A stretch of DNA of 9,209 nucleotides, taken from Bacillota bacterium. GTDB lineage: Bacteria > Bacillota > Bacilli > Bacillales_B > DSM-18226. Position numbers and translations under genes: made by a program. A model generated the notes under the pieces. The model worked only from the letters and a program-made list of their open reading frames with translations, searched no databases and had not been told where the DNA came from. Below are positions 5,947 through 9,209 of the stretch, in pieces. The first letter of the stretch is position 1, and the number at the start of each line of letters is the position of its first letter. The stretch covers positions 1-9,209 of the forward strand of contig JAKACS010000090.1 in assembly GCA_021821235.1 (NCBI GenBank), written 5' to 3'.

Positions 5947-5975
5947 AATGTACATGATTCTTATTTGTGTGTCAA
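5947..5975 (-). promoter_or_regulatory. Probable sigma-A promoter of the riboswitch-led operon
   Basis: On the minus strand TTGACA (5970-5975) is followed after 17 bp by TACATT (5947-5952). The -35 is perfect and the -10 matches 4/6. The start would fall near 5940, so the transcript would begin at the PurBox pair and contain the whole aptamer. Confidence 0.6.
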
Positions 5976-6028
5976 AGGATTTTAATACCAATTTCAATAC
6001 TTAAGGTAATTTTTTTGATGGGAGGTGC

Positions 6029-6094
6029 TTGCTGAAGGCATTTCTGACAGAGATTTGTCTTTCAAGTATCATTTTTTCTGCTTTAATAGCATAA
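6029..6094 (+). CDS. Possible 21-residue hydrophobic leader peptide
   Basis: A TTG codon 3 nt after a strong GGGAGG (6020-6025) opens a short frame. It encodes a peptide beginning MLKAFLTEIC and ending SIIFSALIA, then TAA. The Shine-Dalgarno is excellent, but the spacing to TTG is short (a CTG follows at 6 nt) and no promoter was found in front. It lies upstream of the likely mqo promoter, so it would not be part of the mqo transcript from that promoter. It may be chance. Confidence 0.2.
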   Translation: MLKAFLTEICLSSIIFSALIA

Positions 6095-6115
6095 TAACTT
6101 TAATAATATTAAATA

Positions 6116-6145
6116 TTTCAATATGTCAAATAATAGTGGTACACT
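6116..6145 (+). promoter_or_regulatory. Possible extended -10 promoter of mqo
   Basis: TGGTACACT (-10 TACACT at 6140-6145 with a TGn extension) is preceded by TTTCAA or TTCAAT at 6116-6122, with a spacer of 18 or 17 bp. This would give a leader of roughly 105 bases. It is the best candidate in an otherwise AT-rich stretch with no gene (5976-6256, apart from the tiny frame noted above). Confidence 0.4.
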
Positions 6146-6187
6146 AGAATTAGCTATAACTGGTTCAGAAAAGGTGTGTGGTTCGTC

Positions 6188-6259
6188 GCGCTCTCGCTTA
6201 CTATGGTGCTTAAAAGGAGCGCTAACATCCTTTCTGCAAATCTAAGGGGTATAAGGATG
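6188..6259 (+). promoter_or_regulatory. Two inverted repeats in the mqo leader, the second covering the start codon
   Basis: GCGCTC (6188-6193) can pair with GAGCGC (6217-6222). CATCCTT (6226-6232) can pair with AAGGATG (6253-6259), which contains the predicted ATG; the AAGGGG ribosome binding site (6244-6249) would lie in the loop. The region is GC-richer than the DNA before it. Translational control is possible, but the stems are short. Confidence 0.3.
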
Positions 6260-7789
6260 GGAAAAATGAGTAACAGACAAACGAAATCAGACGTAATCTT
6301 AATTGGTGCTGGAATCATGAGTGCGACTTTGGCAACACTCTTGAAAGAATTAGTGCCAGACTGGACAATTACCGTGTTTGAGAAGCTCGAAAATGCTGGA
6401 GCGGAAAGCTCGAACGAATGGAATAATGCTGGTACGGGGCATTCCGCGCTATGCGAGCTTAACTACACCGTCGAAAAAACGGATGGATCGCTGGATAGTA
6501 GCAAAGCGATAAAAATTAATGAGCAGTTCCAGATTTCAAGGCAATTTTGGTCCTACCTTGTAAGCAAAAAGCTGATCGATAACCCAAGGGATTTTATCAG
6601 ACAATTGCCTCATGTGAGTTTTGTACAAGGGGAAAAAAATAGAACATTTTTGAAAAAACGATTTGAAGCGCTTTCGAGTCACCCGTTTTTTAAAGGAATG
6701 GAATTTTCCGATGACCATGAAAAGCTGACGGAATGGCTTCCGCTTATGATGGAAGGCCGTACTTCAGATGAGCCAATTGCTGCAACAAAAATCGCCTCTG
6801 GAACGGATGTCAATTTTGGCGCTTTAACGCGCATATTGTTTGATTACTTAAAGTATCAAAACGTTGAGGTCAACTACAAACATCAGGTTGAGGATCTTAA
6901 ACGTACCAGCGAAGGTCAGTGGGAATTGAAAGTGCGCAACGCGAGCGGCGAAGCGGAACGTCATACAGCAAAATTCGTCTTTATCGGTGCCGGTGGCGGA
7001 TCCTTGCCATTGCTGCAAAAAACCGGTATTCCAGAAAGTAAGCATATCGGCGGTTTCCCGGTAAGCGGTTTGTTCTTGGTGTGCAACAACCCGGATGTTG
7101 TCAAACAGCATCATGCAAAAGTGTACGGAAAAGCGAAAGTTGGAGCGCCTCCAATGTCCGTGCCGCATCTGGATACGCGTTATATCGAAAACAAAAAATC
7201 CCTGCTATTTGGACCATTTGCAGGTTTCTCGCCGAAATTCTTAAAAACGGGTTCAAATCTGGATTTATTGCGTTCAGTAAAACCAAATAACGTTATCACG
7301 ATGTTGGCGGCAGGTGCAAAAAACATTCCGTTGACAAAATACCTGATCCAGCAAGTAATGTTATCAAAAGAACAACGTATCGAAGAGCTGCGGGAATTTA
7401 TTCCGACTGCCAAAAGTGAAGATTGGGACATCGTAGTAGCGGGCCAGCGTGTCCAAGTAATTAAGGATACTGAGGCTGACGGCAAAGGAACGCTTCAATT
7501 TGGGACGGAAGTTGTCAGTGCTGCTGATGGCTCAATTGCTGCATTGCTAGGTGCTTCACCTGGTGCTTCTACCGCTGTCTCCGTCATGCTTGAGGTAATT
7601 AAAAAATGTTTCCCGCAGCAGCTGAATGAGTGGGAACCAAAGTTAAAAGAAATCATTCCTTCATATGGTGTGTCACTGGCGAAAAATCCGGATCTTTTTG
7701 ACGAAATCCATGCTTCAACCGCAAAGACGCTGGACCTAAATGCAAATTCGCCATTACAGACAGAAGAACGAATTCTTGTAACGACTTAA
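6257..7789 (+). CDS. mqo: Malate:quinone oxidoreductase
   Basis: This is a membrane-associated FAD enzyme that oxidises malate to oxaloacetate and passes electrons to the quinone pool, an NAD-independent step of the citrate cycle. The protein has about 510 residues, close to the usual 490-510. [14 protein letters not shown] near residue 13 is the FAD-binding loop. [18 protein letters not shown] (family signature), [62 protein letters not shown] and [13 protein letters not shown] are all recognisable from Bacillus Mqo. The protein looks complete and undamaged. AAGGGG (6244-6249) is 7 nt from the ATG at 6257; a second ATG at 6266 gives MSNRQTKSD, which aligns with the start of B. subtilis Mqo and is a credible alternative. 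The frame extends 27 codons further upstream without a site or Mqo-like sequence. It is a single-gene unit closed by its own terminator. Confidence 0.96.
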   Translation: MGKMSNRQTKSDVILIGAGIMSATLATLLKELVPDWTITVFEKLENAGAESSNEWNNAGTGHSALCELNYTVEKTDGSLDSSKAIKINEQFQISRQFWSYLVSKKLIDNPRDFIRQLPHVSFVQGEKNRTFLKKRFEALSSHPFFKGMEFSDDHEKLTEWLPLMMEGRTSDEPIAATKIASGTDVNFGALTRILFDYLKYQNVEVNYKHQVEDLKRTSEGQWELKVRNASGEAERHTAKFVFIGAGGGSLPLLQKTGIPESKHIGGFPVSGLFLVCNNPDVVKQHHAKVYGKAKVGAPPMSVPHLDTRYIENKKSLLFGPFAGFSPKFLKTGSNLDLLRSVKPNNVITMLAAGAKNIPLTKYLIQQVMLSKEQRIEELREFIPTAKSEDWDIVVAGQRVQVIKDTEADGKGTLQFGTEVVSAADGSIAALLGASPGASTAVSVMLEVIKKCFPQQLNEWEPKLKEIIPSYGVSLAKNPDLFDEIHASTAKTLDLNANSPLQTEERILVTT

Positions 7790-7843
7790 AAATCAAGTAG
7801 ATAAGTATGTTCACAGATTATGAATTTTACGAATTGATTATCA

Positions 7844-7879
7844 GGGACTTTTCACATTTTGTGAAGTCCTTTTTCTTTT
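7844..7879 (+). terminator. Intrinsic terminator of mqo
   Basis: GGGAC (7844-7848) and TTCAC (7851-7855) pair with GTGAA and GTCCT (7861-7870), with a two-base TT bulge and loop ATTTT, followed by TTTTCTTTT. It begins 54 bases after the stop codon. Confidence 0.85.
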
Positions 7880-7940
7880 GGAGATAAGGAGAGTAGGCTT
7901 AAAAAATATTCCTCTTTTATAGGTGCTTCAACCTAAATGC

Positions 7941-8768
7941 TTAAAAGGCAAAATACTGCCGTAATAAAAACGAAATCCATTTACAATGAGGATGGTTACG
8001 AATGTTTTCCAGCAGCCCTTTGATAATTGCTCCGCTAAAAGAAGGCTCTAGCACTTGTTGTTTTAAAAGAATGAGCGAGTCCTTTTCAATTGATTCTTCC
8101 ATTTCCTCAATTTTTTGTTTCAGCATCTCAATTAGTTGTTCCTTTGTTATTGTATCATTTATTGGTTCGATCACTTGAAAAAGCTCTTTCGACATAAAGG
8201 ATATCGTCATATTTCGCGCGAGCAAATTTGTTTTTTCGCCAAGAGACTCCGACAATAACTTCAAATCAAATGGTAGATTATTGAAAATGAATAATTGCAA
8301 ATGCGTATTGATAAAGCCTTTAATGCAATACATTAAATCGTATTGTGTGTTTTGAACTTCACTCCCATATAAGCGGTCGATCATGTCGAGAATCATGTTG
8401 CCGACTAATTTGTCGTAATATCTTATTTTGTGGATGAGCTGTTGATTTAGTGAATGCGATTGTTCTTGCAAGAATACTTTAGCAAAACCGGATTGTCTGT
8501 AAAAAGATTGGTAGATTGTATAGTAAAATTCAGTTAATAGCTGCGCGTCATGTGTATGTTTGACTACATAGTCAATATCAGAAACAATGTGCATCATAAA
8601 CTGGTCAATTAAGGCGATGATCAATTCATCCTTCGATTTAAAGACTAAGTAGAAAGCCCCTTTAGAAATGCCGCAGTAATCGGTTATTTGCTGTACAGAA
8701 GTAGCTTCAAATCCTTGCTTTGCAAAAAGATCCAATGCTTTCTCCATTATGAGTTGTTTTTTGTTCAT
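7941..8768 (-). CDS. TetR/AcrR-family transcriptional repressor of the adjacent RND pump
   Basis: This 275-residue regulator has the N-terminal helix-turn-helix typical of TetR proteins: the KALDLFAKQGFEATSVQQIT segment (about 10-29), then YCGISKGAFYLVFKSKDELI (about 31-50), where SKGAFYLVF is the recognition helix region. The remaining 220 residues form a helical ligand-binding domain, longer than the common 190-200-residue TetR, as in B. subtilis YerO, which is encoded beside the RND gene swrC. It diverges from an RND efflux gene, and the intergenic DNA holds an inverted repeat across both promoters, so autoregulation and control of the pump are expected. The start ATG has only a distant GGGAG (12 nt) or weak GGGAAAG upstream, suggesting modest translation. 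The inducer is unknown; amphiphilic or drug-like molecules are typical. YerO orthology is plausible but not tested. Confidence 0.9.
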   Translation of the reverse strand: MNKKQLIMEKALDLFAKQGFEATSVQQITDYCGISKGAFYLVFKSKDELIIALIDQFMMHIVSDIDYVVKHTHDAQLLTEFYYTIYQSFYRQSGFAKVFLQEQSHSLNQQLIHKIRYYDKLVGNMILDMIDRLYGSEVQNTQYDLMYCIKGFINTHLQLFIFNNLPFDLKLLSESLGEKTNLLARNMTISFMSKELFQVIEPINDTITKEQLIEMLKQKIEEMEESIEKDSLILLKQQVLEPSFSGAIIKGLLENIRNHPHCKWISFLLRQYFAF

Positions 8769-8796
8769 CTTGCTTTCCCACTCCCATGTTCATTGA

Positions 8797-8825
8797 TTGA
8801 CAAATGACTAGTTGGTCATTATTAT
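8797..8825 (+). promoter_or_regulatory. Sigma-A promoter of the RND efflux gene
   Basis: TTGACA (8797-8802), a 17-bp spacer and TATTAT (8820-8825), predicting a start near 8832. The match is near consensus, so without a repressor it should be strong. Confidence 0.8.
8803..8820. promoter_or_regulatory. Putative TetR operator
   Basis: AATGACTAGTTGGTCATT is an inverted repeat with perfect 6-bp arms (AATGAC/GTCATT) around a 6-bp centre. It fills the -35/-10 spacer of the RND promoter plus the first base of its -10. It also overlaps the start region of the opposing tetR promoter, so one bound dimer would block both. Confidence 0.7.
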
Positions 8826-8849
8826 AAGTATTTGAGTTTACTAAGTCAA
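8821..8849 (-). promoter_or_regulatory. Sigma-A promoter of the tetR gene
   Basis: On the minus strand TTGACT (8844-8849), a 17-bp spacer and TATAAT (8821-8826), with the start predicted near 8814. The -10 box overlaps the -10 box of the RND promoter on the other strand, so RNA polymerase cannot occupy both at once. Confidence 0.8.
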
Positions 8850-8868
8850 TCTATGGGTAGGTGTAACA

Positions 8869-9209
8869 GTGAAGCAGTTGGTTCAATTTGTTTTAGGTAA
8901 TAAACTGGCAGTTTGGCTACTAACGATAATTGTTACGATATCTGGCATTTATTCAGGTACCGTGATGAAAACGGAGACGATTCCGGATATTTCGATTCCG
9001 TATTTAATGGTCACAGGGTTCTATCCTGGAGCCACTCCTGAACAGGTCATGAAGGAAGTCTCGATGCCGATTGAAAAAGCAGTCGAAGGTCTTGATCGAG
9101 TAAAGGCCGTCTATTCCAATTCATACTCAAATATGGCGAGTGTCCAGGTTGAGTACGAGTACGGTATTGACATGAACGAGGCAAAACGGGAATTAAAATC
9201 AGCACTAGA
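8869..9209 (+). CDS. RND-family efflux transporter, N-terminal part (SwrC/AcrB-like)
   Basis: The first 113 codons are present and the gene runs off the window. Translation from GTG at 8869 gives MKQLVQFVLGNKLAVWLLTI, then a first transmembrane helix (about 8-31). This is followed by the start of the porter domain with ETIPDISIPYLMV and PGATPEQVMKEVSMPIEKAV, a hallmark of RND pumps (HAE1/SwrC type). Family members use the proton gradient to expel drugs, surfactants or lipopeptides; B. subtilis SwrC gives surfactin self-resistance. AGGTG (8859-8863) lies 5 nt before GTG, an in-frame TAA occurs at 8842-8844, and no in-frame ATG lies between, so the GTG start is well supported. Full-length relatives exceed 1000 residues, so most of the gene is outside. 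It is divergent from a TetR gene with a shared operator. Confidence 0.93.
   Translation, partial: MKQLVQFVLGNKLAVWLLTIIVTISGIYSGTVMKTETIPDISIPYLMVTGFYPGATPEQVMKEVSMPIEKAVEGLDRVKAVYSNSYSNMASVQVEYEYGIDMNEAKRELKSAL

Noticed and set aside
5933..5955. Second purine aptamer on the plus strand, because TTCGTATATTTGGTAAT resembles the aptamer 5' strand
   Set aside because: The following plus-strand sequence lacks the TTTCTACC junction, the P3 stem and its loop; only a partial inverted copy is present.
6176..6256. 27-codon N-terminal extension of Mqo
   Set aside because: No ribosome binding site, no similarity to Mqo, and it would read through the AAGGGG site and the leader inverted repeats.
6848..7485. 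Minus- and plus-strand frames of 60-106 codons inside mqo
   Set aside because: Shadows of the mqo coding sequence without ribosome binding sites or recognisable products.
7920..7935. TAGGT/ACCTA hairpin just downstream of tetR as its terminator
   Set aside because: Only five base pairs and no T-run on the minus strand; too weak to call.

Overview
The window looks like a chromosomal segment of a low-GC, spore-former-type Firmicute (order Bacillales; Bacillus, Lysinibacillus or Solibacillus relatives are plausible). Support comes from strong GGAGG-type ribosome binding sites, T-tailed intrinsic terminators, a Bacillus-like malate:quinone oxidoreductase (Mqo), a guanine-class purine riboswitch, and a TetR/RND efflux pair resembling B. 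subtilis YerO/SwrC. No tRNA, rRNA, CRISPR array or insertion sequence was seen.

Layout. 1-183 (+): 3' end of a class I/II aminotransferase with its terminator. 301-1749 (-): a stand-alone AAA ATPase with a DUF4143-type C-terminus and its own promoter. 2049-5651 (-): four genes in one direction, read in the order polytopic membrane protein (probably DUF3100), a small hydrophobic membrane protein, an ATZ/TRZ-type amidohydrolase with all metal ligands present, and a TauE/SafE (TSUP) permease. 5652-6256: a regulatory region serving that operon on one side and mqo on the other. 6257-7789 (+): mqo and its terminator. 7941-8768 (-) and 8869-window end (+): a TetR regulator divergent from an RND efflux pump.

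The most interesting part is the minus-strand operon. Its leader holds, in order, a sigma-A-like promoter, a PurBox-like inverted pair as used by PurR, a complete purine riboswitch aptamer carrying the C74 that selects guanine/hypoxanthine, an 8-nt antiterminator complement, and an intrinsic terminator with a GAAA loop. This marks the uncharacterised transporter pair, the amidohydrolase and the TSUP permease as a purine-controlled module. The best guess is uptake and deamination of a purine or pterin-like base, with the TSUP protein moving a product or counter-anion. A second hairpin between the transporter genes and the amidohydrolase may uncouple their expression.

The tetR-RND intergenic region is also compact. 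Two near-consensus promoters face opposite ways with overlapping -10 boxes, and an 18-bp inverted repeat exactly fills the -35/-10 spacer of the efflux promoter plus one base of its -10. This architecture suggests autoregulated, mutually exclusive transcription.
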